64,000 nucleotides of DNA from Salinilacustrithrix sp003476595 (GCA_963972525.1 CAXAUZ010000003.1:124001-188000); one strand, 5' to 3'. Positions 8,534 through 16,798 are shown, counted from the first letter of the stretch. Notes: generated by a model not told the origin, from the sequence alone. Numbers and translations are program-made.

Positions 8534-8862
8534 GCGGCTCGACGCGGGGCGCCCCCGGCCCGGACGCGGGTCGGCCGGCGCCCGAGGGCCCCCTCGGCTG
8601 GACGTTCCTCACCAACCACGGGCACGTCCTCGTCGCGGTCAGCCGCGACCCCGAGCTGCGCCAGCGCGACATCAGCCAGGCGGTCGGCATCACGCAGGGC
8701 GCGGTGCAGCGCATCCTGGACGACCTGGAGGCGGGCGGCTACGTCCGGCGCCAGCGCGTCGGCCGGCGCAACCGCTACGAGGTCATCGCCGACCGCCCGC
8801 TGCGCCACCCGCTGGAGCAGCCGCGCACGGTGGCGGACCTGCTGGAGGCCGTCGAGGCCTGA
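8530..8862 (+). CDS. Winged helix-turn-helix transcription regulator
   Basis: A 110-residue DNA-binding protein with one winged helix domain of MarR/ArsR-like fold. After a flexible Pro/Gly-rich N-terminus, residues about 23-85 give the wHTH: LRQRDISQAVGITQGAVQRI is helix-turn-helix, followed by LDDLEAGGYVRRQRVGRRNR as recognition end and wing. There is no ligand domain. It overlaps the preceding small gene by four bases. Likely a local repressor; the palindrome at 8233-8243 is a candidate target. Confidence 0.8.
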   Translation: MSGSTRGAPGPDAGRPAPEGPLGWTFLTNHGHVLVAVSRDPELRQRDISQAVGITQGAVQRILDDLEAGGYVRRQRVGRRNRYEVIADRPLRHPLEQPRTVADLLEAVEA

Positions 8863-8894
8863 GCGGGCCGCCGAGCAGGGCAGACTCGGCAGCG

Positions 8895-10253
8895 ATGAGC
8901 CACGCCGACGTCGTCGCCGCACTGCAGGACGCGCTCCCGGCCGGGTCGGTCGTGATCGACCCCGACGTGGTCGACGGCTACCGCTACGACCGGGCCAAGA
9001 CGGTGGTGCCGGGCACGCCGCTGGCACTGGTGCGGGCCGCCTCGACCGCCGAGGTGGCCGCCACGCTGCGCGTGGCCAGCCGCTTCGGGGTGGGCGTGGT
9101 CACCCGGGGTGCCGGGACGGGCCTGTCGGGTGGGTCGGCTGCGGTGGCCGGCTGCATCACGCTCTCGACCGAGCGCATGCGCGAGGTCCGCATCGACGCC
9201 GGCTCGATGGTCGCCGTGGTCCAGCCCGGCGCGCTGAACGTCGAGGTCAAGGCCGCGGCGCGCACCGAGGGGCTCTGGTACCCGCCCGACCCCTCCTCCT
9301 ACGAGATCTGCTCCATCGGCGGGAACCTGGCCACCAACGCCGGCGGCCTGTGCTGCGTGAAGTACGGCGTGACCACCGACTACGTGCTCGGCATCGAGGT
9401 CGTGCTGGCCGACGGCACCGTGACCCGGCTCGGTGGGCGGACCATCAAGGACGTCGCCGGGCTCGACCTCAAGCGGCTCTTCGTCGGGTCCGAGGGCACC
9501 CTCGGGGTCATCACCGAGGCCACGCTGCGCCTGCGTCCCACCCCGCCGCCGTCGTCCACGGTCGTGGCCACGTTCACCGATCCGGTCGCGGCCGGCGTCG
9601 CCGTCACCTCGACGATGGCGTCCCTGCGCCCGTCGGCGCTCGAGCTCATGGACCGGGCCGCGGTCGCGGCGGTGGAGTCGGTGAAGCCCATGGGCCTCGA
9701 CACCTCCATCGGCGCCCTGCTCCTCGGCCAGTCCGACGCCGGGGACTCGACCGCCGCCCGCATGGCCGAGCACGCCGAGGCCGCCGGCGCCACCTACGTG
9801 GCCGTCACCGACGATCCGGACGAGGGCGAGCTGCTCATGGCGGCCCGGCGCATGGCCATCCCGTGCGTGGAGCGCCTCGGCAGCGTGCTCATCGAGGACG
9901 TGGGCGTGCCCATCCCGCAGATCCCGGCCCTGCTCGCCGCCGTCGCCGCCGTCGCCGAGCGCCACGACACCGCCATCCCCGTCATCGGCCACGCCGGCGA
10001 CGGCAACTTCCACCCGCTCGTGACCTTCGATCCGAACGACCCCGATGCCGTCGCCCGGGCCGATGCCGCCTTCGGCGCCGTGATGGACGCCGCCCTCGAC
10101 CTCGGCGGCACCATCACCGGCGAGCACGGCGTGGGCTCGCTCAAGGCGGCGCACCTGGCGACCCAGCTCGGCCCCGACGTGATCGACCTGAGCCGCCGGG
10201 TGAAGGCGGCGCTCGACCCCCAGGGCATCCTCAACCCCGGGAAGTGGCTCTAG
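8895..10253 (+). CDS. FAD-linked oxidase, GlcD/D-lactate dehydrogenase type
   Basis: Flavoenzyme of 452 residues that oxidises a 2-hydroxy acid (glycolate, D-lactate or a relative). The N-terminal FAD-binding PCMH domain shows VVTRGAGTGLSGGS (about residue 70-85) and SIGGNLATNAGGLCCVKYG, and the C-terminal domain carries the metal/substrate motif GHAGDGNFHPL and ends GEHGVGSLKAAHL then NPGKWL, both hallmarks of the GlcD group. No glcE or glcF follows, so it acts alone or with a distant electron acceptor. CAGACT eight bases before ATG is a possible weak leaderless -10. A stem-loop follows the stop. Confidence 0.88.
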   Translation: MSHADVVAALQDALPAGSVVIDPDVVDGYRYDRAKTVVPGTPLALVRAASTAEVAATLRVASRFGVGVVTRGAGTGLSGGSAAVAGCITLSTERMREVRIDAGSMVAVVQPGALNVEVKAAARTEGLWYPPDPSSYEICSIGGNLATNAGGLCCVKYGVTTDYVLGIEVVLADGTVTRLGGRTIKDVAGLDLKRLFVGSEGTLGVITEATLRLRPTPPPSSTVVATFTDPVAAGVAVTSTMASLRPSALELMDRAAVAAVESVKPMGLDTSIGALLLGQSDAGDSTAARMAEHAEAAGATYVAVTDDPDEGELLMAARRMAIPCVERLGSVLIEDVGVPIPQIPALLAAVAAVAERHDTAIPVIGHAGDGNFHPLVTFDPNDPDAVARADAAFGAVMDAALDLGGTITGEHGVGSLKAAHLATQLGPDVIDLSRRVKAALDPQGILNPGKWL

Positions 10254-10255
10254 CG

Positions 10256-10311
10256 CGCGACAGGAGCACTGCCAGCTCAGGAGAGGTGGAACTGGCAGTT
10301 GTGGTGTCGCG
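10256..10311. terminator. Compound stem-loop between convergent genes
   Basis: Outer arms CGCGACA (10256-10262) and TGTCGCG (10305-10311) enclose inner arms CTGCCAG (10269-10275) and CTGGCAG (10292-10298). It sits exactly between the stops of the GlcD-like gene and whiB, so it can serve both directions. No T-tract follows. Confidence 0.6.
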
Positions 10312-10313
10312 GT

Positions 10314-10622
10314 TCAGGCGGCGGCGGTGCGGCGGGTGCGGCGCAGCCGGCGGCGTTCGCGCTCGGACGTCCCGCCCCACACGCCGAAGCGCTCGCCGCT
10401 GGCGAGGGCGTGCTCGAGGCACTCGTCGCGCACCACGCACTCGCTGCAGATGCGCTTGGCCGGCTCCAGGGACTCGCCCCGGTCGGGGAAGAACAGGTCG
10501 GGGTCGGCGCCCCGGCACGCGCCGAGGGCCATGAAGGCGACGGACGCGAACAGGTCGCCCGGTTCGGAGAACGGGCTCGTGTGCTGGTCGGGTGCGGGCA
10601 CGGAGGACTCCTCAGAGGTCAT
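10314..10622 (-). CDS. WhiB-family iron-sulfur transcription factor
   Basis: Actinobacteria-specific regulator that carries a [4Fe-4S] cluster and works with the principal sigma factor. In the 102-residue form the four cluster cysteines are Cys36, Cys59, Cys62 and Cys68 (CSECVVRDEC), followed by the turn GVWGG (80-84) and a basic C-terminal tail ERERRRLRRTRR that contacts DNA. ATG 10622 has GGCGGAG directly before it; GTG 10601 (95 residues) has GAGGAG at better spacing and may be the true start. It is a single gene divergent from the TetR operon. Subclass (WhiB1-7) is not resolved. Confidence 0.93.
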   Translation of the reverse strand: MTSEESSVPAPDQHTSPFSEPGDLFASVAFMALGACRGADPDLFFPDRGESLEPAKRICSECVVRDECLEHALASGERFGVWGGTSERERRRLRRTRRTAAA

Positions 10623-10647
10623 CTCCGCCCACGAAGTGACGTGCGGA

Positions 10648-10653
10648 AGCGTA
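10648..10653 (-). promoter_or_regulatory. Probable -10 element of whiB-type gene
   Basis: On the minus strand TACGCT lies 25 bases before ATG 10622, leaving a short leader with GGCGGAG next to the start codon. No clear -35 is seen. Confidence 0.4.
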
Positions 10654-10719
10654 CCGGATGGTGTGGCTCATGCCACTGCGGAAGGGATCTCGCATCGCGG
10701 CGGCGAACATGGGAAACAG

Positions 10720-10734
10720 AACGAGCGCTCGGTT
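10720..10734. promoter_or_regulatory. TetR-type operator
   Basis: The core CGAGCGCTCG (10722-10731) is a perfect palindrome with partly symmetric flanks (AA left, GTT right). It ends about 15 bases before the tetR-type start codon and its GGAAGG ribosome site. Position and shape fit autoregulation by the TetR protein encoded immediately downstream. Confidence 0.6.
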
Positions 10735-10748
10735 TGGAAGGATCGCCC

Positions 10749-11351
10749 ATGCCCAAGATCAGCGAGGAGCAGCGAGCCGCCGCCCGCCAGCGGCTGATCG
10801 ATGCCACCGTCGCGGTCGCCGAGCGCGACGGCGTCGACGGGCTCACCACCCGGGCGATCGTCGCCGAGGCCGGCGTCTCCGCCGGCATGTTCTACGGGCA
10901 CTTCGACTCCAAGGAGGCCCTGCTGGCCGCCGTGGTCGACCACAAGACCGACGAGCTCACCACGCTCGTGCACGCCGAGCTCGAGCTCGGCACCCCGATG
11001 GAGGGCGTCGTGCGCGCCCTCGTCGACCAGCTCGTCCGGGTGCTCGACCTGAAGGTGCTGGCCTCGTTCCGCACCGGCGCGGGCACCGAGGACGCCCTGG
11101 CCGCCCAGCGCCGCATCAACCGCCGCATCGTGGATGCGTTCGTCCCGCTGCTCGAGGCATCCGTCGACGCGGGTGTCGTACGCCCCGACATCGACCCCGA
11201 GGCCGTCGTCGAGTTCATCGACCTCGTCATCGACGGCCTCAACCGCCGCCGCGCCCTCGACGGCTTCGTCAGCTCCGACGACCGCCTCACCGCCGTGATC
11301 ATCGCCGCCTTCGAGCGGTACCTGCTCGTCCCCCAGGAGGACCTCCGATGA
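10749..11351 (+). CDS. TetR-family transcription regulator
   Basis: A 200-residue repressor-type protein. The N-terminal DNA-binding domain reads ARQRLIDATVAVAERDG, then TTRAIVAEAGVSAGMFYGHF with DSKEALL, the classic TetR helix-turn-helix; the C-terminal ligand domain is helical and divergent. GGAAGG lies before ATG 10749. Its stop overlaps the next ATG (ATGA), and that gene overlaps a third by GTGA, so the three form a coupled operon likely controlled by this protein through the palindrome at 10720-10734. Inferred ligand: a lipid, fatty acyl or related hydrophobic compound, from the partner genes. Confidence 0.9.
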   Translation: MPKISEEQRAAARQRLIDATVAVAERDGVDGLTTRAIVAEAGVSAGMFYGHFDSKEALLAAVVDHKTDELTTLVHAELELGTPMEGVVRALVDQLVRVLDLKVLASFRTGAGTEDALAAQRRINRRIVDAFVPLLEASVDAGVVRPDIDPEAVVEFIDLVIDGLNRRRALDGFVSSDDRLTAVIIAAFERYLLVPQEDLR

Positions 11352-12244
11352 CCATCACCGAGCCGACCCCGGCCCCCCAGACGTCCAACGCGTCGCGCGA
11401 CGTGCCGACCCGGCGCATCTCCTTCGAGGAGGCGCTGCGCGACCTGCCCAAGCACTTCGCCGAGGACGGCGACATCATCGGCAGCCACCTGATCGCCTCG
11501 CTGTCGTCGGTGTTCCCCGACGGCGAGGACTTCTTCGTCCGCTCGGTGCGCCACTACCGCTCGCAGATCACCGACCCGGACCTCAAGCGCCAGGTGTCGG
11601 GCTTCATCGGCCAGGAGGCCGTGCACGGCCGGGAGCACCGGGAGTTCAACGACCGCCTCGACCAGCTCGGCTACCCGACCAAGGCCGCCGAGCGCTTCAC
11701 CAAGAAGGGCCTGGCGCTCCGCGAGCGCATCGCACCGCCCATCTCGAACCTGGCGTCCACCGCCGCCCTCGAGCACTTCACCGCGACCCTGGCCGAGATC
11801 ATCCTCAGCGACGAGCGGGCCCGGGACATGATCGGCCACGAGGAGGTCAAGAACCTCTTCCTCTGGCACGCCCTCGAGGAGTCCGAGCACAAGGCCGTCG
11901 CCTTCGACGTCTTCAAGGCCGTCGGCGGGTCCGAGCGCATGCGGGTGTGGACGATGAAGCTCATCCGGCTCGGCTTCGTCGTCGGCATGGGCCTGCAGGT
12001 CATCGTCTCGGTGCTGCTGGACCGCGACGCCCGTCGCCATCCGGTGAAGCTGTGGCGCAGCTTCCGCAAGCTCAAGGCGTCGCCGTTCCTCTCCCGGGAG
12101 ACGTGGCGCACGCTGAAGGAGTACGACGCACCGGACTTCCACCCCGACGACCGCGACACCGACGAGCTGGTCGCCCGCTGGCGGGCCGAGCTGTTCGGCG
12201 ACGAGGGCACCCTCAACGACAAGCTCGCGGCGCGAGCCGCGTGA
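11348..12244 (+). CDS. Metal-dependent hydrolase family protein (PF10118 type)
   Basis: Helical, 298 residues, of the COG3687/PF10118 family named metal-dependent hydrolase, which occurs mostly in actinobacteria and proteobacteria beside SDR and monooxygenase genes. The repeated Glu/His helices look like a ferritin-type dimetal site: FIGQEAVHGREH (about residues 91-102), ALEHFTATLAE (about 138-148) and HALEESEHKAVAF (about 176-188). A hydrophobic helix near residues 215-232 may touch the membrane. It is coupled to the TetR gene before and the SDR after. The true reaction is not established for the family; a diiron oxidase activity is equally possible. Confidence 0.82.
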   Translation: MTITEPTPAPQTSNASRDVPTRRISFEEALRDLPKHFAEDGDIIGSHLIASLSSVFPDGEDFFVRSVRHYRSQITDPDLKRQVSGFIGQEAVHGREHREFNDRLDQLGYPTKAAERFTKKGLALRERIAPPISNLASTAALEHFTATLAEIILSDERARDMIGHEEVKNLFLWHALEESEHKAVAFDVFKAVGGSERMRVWTMKLIRLGFVVGMGLQVIVSVLLDRDARRHPVKLWRSFRKLKASPFLSRETWRTLKEYDAPDFHPDDRDTDELVARWRAELFGDEGTLNDKLAARAA

Positions 12245-13086
12245 AGGGGCGGGACGTGGAGCAGCTCCGTGGCCGCGTAGCCGCCATCACCGGGGCGGGG
12301 TCCGGCATCGGCCGGGCCCTCGCCGTCGAGCTCGCCCGGGCCGGCACCCACCTCGCGCTGAGCGACGTGGACGAGGTCGGCCTCGCCGAGACCGTCACCA
12401 AGGCCGAGGGGTTCGGGGTCAAGGTCACCGCGGCCCGGGTCGACGTGGCCGACCGCGAGGCGGTCGAGCGCTGGGCCGACGAGGTCGTCGCCGATCACGG
12501 CCAGGTCAACCTGGTGTTCAACAACGCCGGCGTGGCCCTCGGCGCCACCGTGGAGGGAGCCCGCTACGAGGACCTCCACTGGCTGATGGACATCAACTTC
12601 TGGGGCGTGGTCCACGGCACCAAGGCGTTCCTGCCCCACCTGAAGGACTCCGGTGCCGGCCACGTGGTCAACATCTCCAGCGTGTTCGGCCTGCTCGGCA
12701 TCCCGTCGCAGTCGGCCTACAACGCAGCGAAGTTCGCCGTGCGGGGCTTCACCGACGCGCTGCGCATGGAGCTCGAGATCGACCCGTGCGGCGTCGGCGC
12801 CACCACCGTGCACCCCGGCGGGATCAAGACCAACATCGCCAAGAACGCCCGCATGGACGACAGCGTCACCGCCATGGCCGACGACCCCGAGGAGGCCCGT
12901 CGGGACTTCGAGCGGCTGTTCATGACCACGCCGGAGAAGGCGGCCCGCCAGATCGTCAAGGCCGTGCAGCGCAACCGCCGCCGGGCCCTGATCGGCCCCG
13001 ACGCCAAGGCCATCGACCTCGTCTCCCGCCTGCCGGCTGCCGTGGTCCAGAAGGTGATCGTGCGAGGCGCGACGCGCATGCGCTGA
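12241..13086 (+). CDS. Short-chain dehydrogenase/reductase
   Basis: NAD(P)-dependent oxidoreductase of 281 residues starting at GTG 12241, which overlaps the upstream stop (GTGA). The cofactor motif is TGAGSGIG near residue 18, NNAG follows, catalytic Ser is in ISSVFG and the YNAAK motif supplies Tyr and Lys. The C-terminal extension (after about residue 235) is as in the mycobacterial-type SDRs that accompany PF10118 proteins. Likely works on the product of the neighbouring hydrolase/oxidase-like protein, for example a hydroxylated lipid or ketone. A stem-loop follows the stop. Confidence 0.9.
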   Translation: MKGRDVEQLRGRVAAITGAGSGIGRALAVELARAGTHLALSDVDEVGLAETVTKAEGFGVKVTAARVDVADREAVERWADEVVADHGQVNLVFNNAGVALGATVEGARYEDLHWLMDINFWGVVHGTKAFLPHLKDSGAGHVVNISSVFGLLGIPSQSAYNAAKFAVRGFTDALRMELEIDPCGVGATTVHPGGIKTNIAKNARMDDSVTAMADDPEEARRDFERLFMTTPEKAARQIVKAVQRNRRRALIGPDAKAIDLVSRLPAAVVQKVIVRGATRMR

Positions 13087-13087
13087 A

Positions 13088-13141
13088 CCGTTCCGAGCGC
13101 GCGATCCGACGATCCCAGGTCGATCTGCGCGTGAGGAACGG
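13088..13141 (+). terminator. Stem-loop with dispersed GTCGATCTGCGCG core
   Basis: Outer arms CCGTTCC (13088-13094) and GGAACGG (13135-13141) are perfect. Inside, CGCGCGATCCGAC pairs imperfectly with GTCGATCTGCGCG. It lies just after the SDR stop and before the molybdoenzyme gene. The inner arm is the same sequence found in palindromes at 15.46 kb and 46.95 kb. No T-tract follows. Confidence 0.55.
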
Positions 13142-13171
13142 GTCCTGGGGCGGGTCTGGCACCATCGTGGG

Positions 13172-15463
13172 ATGGCGTCGCCGGCCCCGGAACACGATCC
13201 CAGCCCCGAGGACGACGCGGCCGGCATCCGCGTCGAGGGACCGCCCGCGACGGCAGCGGGGATCGACGGCGTGCGCCACGGGCTCGAACCCGTCCTCCGC
13301 CAGGTGGGCGTGCGCCGCGGCGTGCGCATCCTGCGCGACCTCAACCAGCCCGGCGGCATCGACTGCCCCGGCTGCGCCTGGCCGGACCCCGACCACGCGT
13401 CCCACGCCGAGTTCTGCGAGAACGGCGCCAAGGCCGTGGCGGAGGAGGCGACCCGCCGTCGGGTCGACCCCACGTTCTTCGATCGCCACCCGATCGCCGA
13501 GCTGGCCGAGGCCAGCGACTGGTGGCTCGGCCAGCAGGGTCGCATCACCGCGCCGGTGCACCGGCCCCGCGGGGCCACGCACTACCAGCCGATCAGCTGG
13601 GATGCGGCCTTCGCCGTCATCGCCCGCCACCTCCAGGCCACCACGCCGGACCGCGCCGTGTTCTACACATCGGGCCGGACCAGCAACGAGGCGGCCTTCC
13701 TCTACCAGCTCTTCGCCCGGGACCTCGGCACGAACAACCTGCCCGACTGCTCCAACATGTGCCACGAGTCCTCGGGCAGTGCACTGACGCCGACCATCGG
13801 CATCGGCAAGGGCACGGTCCGCCTCCAGGACTTCGACGATGCCGACGTGATCCTCATCGTCGGCCAGAACCCGGGCACGAACCACCCGCGCATGCTCTCC
13901 TCGCTCGAGCGGGCCAAGGAGCGAGGCGCCACCATCGTGGCGATCAACCCGATGCCCGAGGCGGGCCTGCTCGGGTTCAAGAACCCCCAGAAGGTGCGGG
14001 GCATCCTCGGGTCCGGCACCGGTCTCGCCGACCACCACCTGGCGATCCGGGTCGGTGGCGACCTCGCCCTGTTCCAGCTCGTGAACGCCGCCCTGGTCGC
14101 GCGGGGTGCGCTCGACCGGGACTTCGTGGCCGACCGCGTGGACGGCCTTGACGCGCTCTCGTCGGCGCTCGCCGACCTCGACCACACCGCCCGGCTCGAG
14201 GCCACCGGGCTGGAGCAGGCCGACGTCGACCTGCTCGTCGACCTCCTCGCCGGCACCCAGCGATTCATCACCTGCTGGGCGATGGGCCTCACCCAGCACA
14301 GGGGATCGGTGCCGACGATCCGGGAGATCGTGAACACCCACCTGCTGCGGGGCGCCATCGGACTCCCCGGCGCCGGACTCTGCCCCGTGCGCGGGCACAG
14401 CAACGTGCAGGGCGACCGCACCATGGGCATCTGGGAGAAGCCGCCGGCCCCGTTCCTCGATGCGCTGGCCGGCGAGTTCGGCTTCGACCCGCCGCGCGAG
14501 CACGGCCTCGACACGGTGGACGCGATCCGGGCGATGGCCCGGGGTGAAGTCGACGTGTTCGTCGGCATGGGCGGCAACTTCGTGTCCGCGGCTCCCGACA
14601 CCGAGCGGACCGCAGCCGGCCTGGCGTCGTGCCGGCTCACGGTGCAGGTGTCGACCAAGCTCAACAAGAGCCACGCCCTGTGCGGGGAGGAGGCGCTGAT
14701 CCTGCCGTGCCTCGGACGCACCGAGATCGACCGCACCGGCGGCCTCGTGCAGTCGGTGACGGTGGAGGACTCCATGGGCGAGGTCCACGCCACGCAGGGC
14801 TCGGTGGAGCCGGTGTCGGAGCACCTGCGCAGCGAGGTGGACATCGTGTGCGCCATGGCCGAGGCCGCGCGGCCCGGGTCGACGATCCCGTGGTCGTCGT
14901 TCGCCGGCGACTACGCCCGCATCCGGACGCGCATCAGCCGGGTGGTGCCGGGCTTCGAGCGCTTCGAGGAGCGCATCGCCGGCGGGGCCCGCTTCGCCCT
15001 GCCCAACCCGCCCCGGGACGAGCGGTCGTTCGCCACCGCGTCCGGTCGGGCCCAGCTCACCGTCAACGAGTTCGAGCCGGTCCGGATCCCGGAGGGGCGG
15101 CTGCTGCTCCAGACCGTGCGCTCCCACGACCAGTTCAACACCACGATCTACGGCCTCGACGACCGCTACCGGGGCATCACCGGCGGTCGCCGGGTCGTGT
15201 TCTGCAACGCCCAGGACGTGGCGGACCTCGGCCTCGCCGACGGCGACGTGGTCGACCTGGTCAGCGAGTGGCCCGGCGACGACGACCGACGGGCGCCCTC
15301 GTTCCGGGTCGTCGAGTACCCGATCGCCCGGCGGACGGCCGCGGCCTACTTCCCCGAGGCCAACGTGTTGGTCCCGGTGGACTCGGTGGCCACCACCTCC
15401 AACACGCCGACCTCGAAGTCGATCATCGTCCGCCTCGAGCGAGCCCCCACCCCCGCGTCCTGA
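13172..15463 (+). CDS. YdeP/FdhF-type molybdopterin oxidoreductase
   Basis: Large molybdopterin enzyme of 763 residues, matching the YdeP group (about 760 residues) of formate-dehydrogenase-like proteins. The N-terminal cysteine motif CPGCAW (Cys65, Cys68) with Cys82 in FCENGAK is group-specific. The cofactor domain shows FYTSGRTSNEAAF, then NMCHESSGSAL where FDH has its catalytic Cys/Sec region, GQNPGTNHPRML, and the C-terminal molydopterin domain begins near residue 640 (LLLQTVRSHDQFNTTIYG). Members are linked to acid resistance in E. coli, but the reaction is unknown. No small subunit, FdhD or chaperone gene is adjacent. Confidence 0.88.
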   Translation: MASPAPEHDPSPEDDAAGIRVEGPPATAAGIDGVRHGLEPVLRQVGVRRGVRILRDLNQPGGIDCPGCAWPDPDHASHAEFCENGAKAVAEEATRRRVDPTFFDRHPIAELAEASDWWLGQQGRITAPVHRPRGATHYQPISWDAAFAVIARHLQATTPDRAVFYTSGRTSNEAAFLYQLFARDLGTNNLPDCSNMCHESSGSALTPTIGIGKGTVRLQDFDDADVILIVGQNPGTNHPRMLSSLERAKERGATIVAINPMPEAGLLGFKNPQKVRGILGSGTGLADHHLAIRVGGDLALFQLVNAALVARGALDRDFVADRVDGLDALSSALADLDHTARLEATGLEQADVDLLVDLLAGTQRFITCWAMGLTQHRGSVPTIREIVNTHLLRGAIGLPGAGLCPVRGHSNVQGDRTMGIWEKPPAPFLDALAGEFGFDPPREHGLDTVDAIRAMARGEVDVFVGMGGNFVSAAPDTERTAAGLASCRLTVQVSTKLNKSHALCGEEALILPCLGRTEIDRTGGLVQSVTVEDSMGEVHATQGSVEPVSEHLRSEVDIVCAMAEAARPGSTIPWSSFAGDYARIRTRISRVVPGFERFEERIAGGARFALPNPPRDERSFATASGRAQLTVNEFEPVRIPEGRLLLQTVRSHDQFNTTIYGLDDRYRGITGGRRVVFCNAQDVADLGLADGDVVDLVSEWPGDDDRRAPSFRVVEYPIARRTAAAYFPEANVLVPVDSVATTSNTPTSKSIIVRLERAPTPAS

Positions 15464-15497
15464 CGCGCAGATCGACCATGGATGGTCGATCTGCGCG
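15464..15497. terminator. 34-base near-perfect palindrome between convergent genes
   Basis: Arms of 16 bases, CGCGCAGATCGACCAT (15464-15479) and its complement (15482-15497), flank a two-base centre. It begins directly after the molybdoenzyme stop and ends 11 bases before the stop of the convergent LLM gene. Same core as the palindromes at 13.1 kb and 46.95 kb; no T-tract. Confidence 0.6.
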
Positions 15498-15508
15498 CAC
15501 GGAACGCA

Positions 15509-16555
15509 TCAGTCGAGGAGTGCGGCGCCGGCGGCCTGGACGGTCTGCCACGGACCGCCGATGAGGAGGGTGTCCACGATGGAGTCCTCCCAGCGCTGGA
15601 CCCGGTCCCGCACGCGGTCGGCGGAGCCGACCAGGCAGATGTCGTCGACCATCTCGGCGGGCACGGTGGCGATGGCCTCGTCCTTGTGGCCCGACAGGTA
15701 CAGCTCCTGGATCTTCTCGCAGGTGCCCTCGTAGCGGCCCTCGTTCATCCGGGCGAACACGTCGTAGTGGTAGTTCTCGCCCTTGGCGCCCATCCCCCCG
15801 ATGTACAGGGCGAGGTTGGGGCGCATGAGGTCGATGGCGGCGTCGAGGTCGTCGAGCACGAGCGTGGGCACGGTGGCGGCCACGCCGAAGTCGTCCCAGC
15901 TCTTGCCGGGGACGCGGTCCATGCCCTTCTGGATCTGCGCCTCGTACCAGGACGACTCGTCCGGGCTCATCCACAGCGGCAGCCACCCGTCGGCCATCTC
16001 GCCGGCGAGGGCCAGGTTCTTGGGGCCCTCGGCCGCCAGGTACACCGGGATGGGCGTGGGGTGCGGGTGGGTGATGGAGCGCAGCGCCTTGCCCTTGCCC
16101 ACCGAGCCCTCGCCGTCGGCGGGGTAGGGGAGCGGGTAGTGCGGGCCCTCGCTCGTGACCGGCTCGCCGCGCGCCCACACCTGCTTGAGGATGTCGACGT
16201 ACTCCCGGGTGCGGGCCAGGGGCTTGGCGAAGGGCTGGCCGTACCAGCCCTCGACGACCTGGGGGCCGCTGACGCCGAGGCCGCAGATGACCCGGCCGTC
16301 GGAGAGGTGCTGCAGCGTCTGCATCGCCATCGCCGTGGCGGCCGGGGTGCGGGCGCTGATCTGGGTGATGCTCTGGCCGAGCTTCATCGTCGTGGTCCGC
16401 GACCCGTACCAGGCCAGCGGGGTGAGGGCGTCGGAGCCCCATGCCTCCGCGGTCCACATCGAGTCGAAGCCCATCGACTCGGCGGCGAGCACGTTGTCGA
16501 GGGTGTCCGGGTTGGGGCCGCGACCCCAGTAGCCGAGGGAGAGTCCGAGCTTCAT
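15509..16555 (-). CDS. LLM class F420-dependent oxidoreductase (Rv3520c-like)
   Basis: Luciferase-fold (TIM barrel) oxidoreductase of 348 residues that probably uses reduced coenzyme F420. The start MKLGLSLGYWGRGPNP, the strand SMGFDSMWTAEAWGSDALTP, and the run RTPAATAMAMQTLQHLSDGR followed by GLGVSGPQVVEGW are typical of the large F420-dependent LLM group in mycobacteria (TIGR03559-like). Substrate unknown. A TAGGGT box seven bases before ATG fixes the start and suggests leaderless mRNA. The palindrome at 15.46 kb lies at its 3' end. Confidence 0.88.
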   Translation of the reverse strand: MKLGLSLGYWGRGPNPDTLDNVLAAESMGFDSMWTAEAWGSDALTPLAWYGSRTTTMKLGQSITQISARTPAATAMAMQTLQHLSDGRVICGLGVSGPQVVEGWYGQPFAKPLARTREYVDILKQVWARGEPVTSEGPHYPLPYPADGEGSVGKGKALRSITHPHPTPIPVYLAAEGPKNLALAGEMADGWLPLWMSPDESSWYEAQIQKGMDRVPGKSWDDFGVAATVPTLVLDDLDAAIDLMRPNLALYIGGMGAKGENYHYDVFARMNEGRYEGTCEKIQELYLSGHKDEAIATVPAEMVDDICLVGSADRVRDRVQRWEDSIVDTLLIGGPWQTVQAAGAALLD

Positions 16556-16568
16556 GGGTCGGACCCTA
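16556..16568 (-). promoter_or_regulatory. Leaderless promoter of the LLM gene at 15.5-16.6 kb
   Basis: On the minus strand TAGGGT (16568-16563) is followed by 7 bases and ATG 16555. No ribosome site is present, so transcription probably starts at the start codon. Confidence 0.65.
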
Positions 16569-16618
16569 TGCCCTCACCGCGGGCTCGATCGGGGCGTCTC
16601 CGTGCCAGAGGCGGGGGA

Positions 16619-16798
16619 CTACGTCGCCCGCAGCGAATCTGCCATCGCGCCGACGACGAGACCGACGCACGCACCGAAGACTGCACCGAGGGCGATGCCG
16701 GCCCCTCCCCAACCGAGGAGACCGACGATCGTGCCGAGACCGGCACCCATGGAGATGCCCACGCCGGCCCACAGCGGCTGCTTCGACTGTCGTGCCAT
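16619..16798 (-). CDS. Small glycine-rich two-helix membrane protein
   Basis: A 59-residue gene. It begins MARQSKQPLWAG, then has two hydrophobic helices full of small residues (GISMGAGLGTIVGLLGWGG and IALGAVFGACVGLVVGAMAD), joined by a short Gly turn, and ends SLRAT before TAG at 16619. The G-x3-G pattern suggests glycine-zipper packing. On the minus strand GAGCAT lies six bases before ATG, a possible leaderless -10. It lies 66 bases downstream of the ClC gene in the same direction, so it might be co-transcribed with it. Function unknown; a small accessory subunit is one possibility. Protein-like composition in one frame only argues for a real gene. Confidence 0.6.
   Translation of the reverse strand: MARQSKQPLWAGVGISMGAGLGTIVGLLGWGGAGIALGAVFGACVGLVVGAMADSLRAT

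Noticed and set aside
15464..15497. Near-perfect palindrome as a phage attachment or recombination site
   Set aside because: There is no integrase, tRNA gene or mobile cargo near any copy, and its position at gene ends fits a terminator or REP-like role better.
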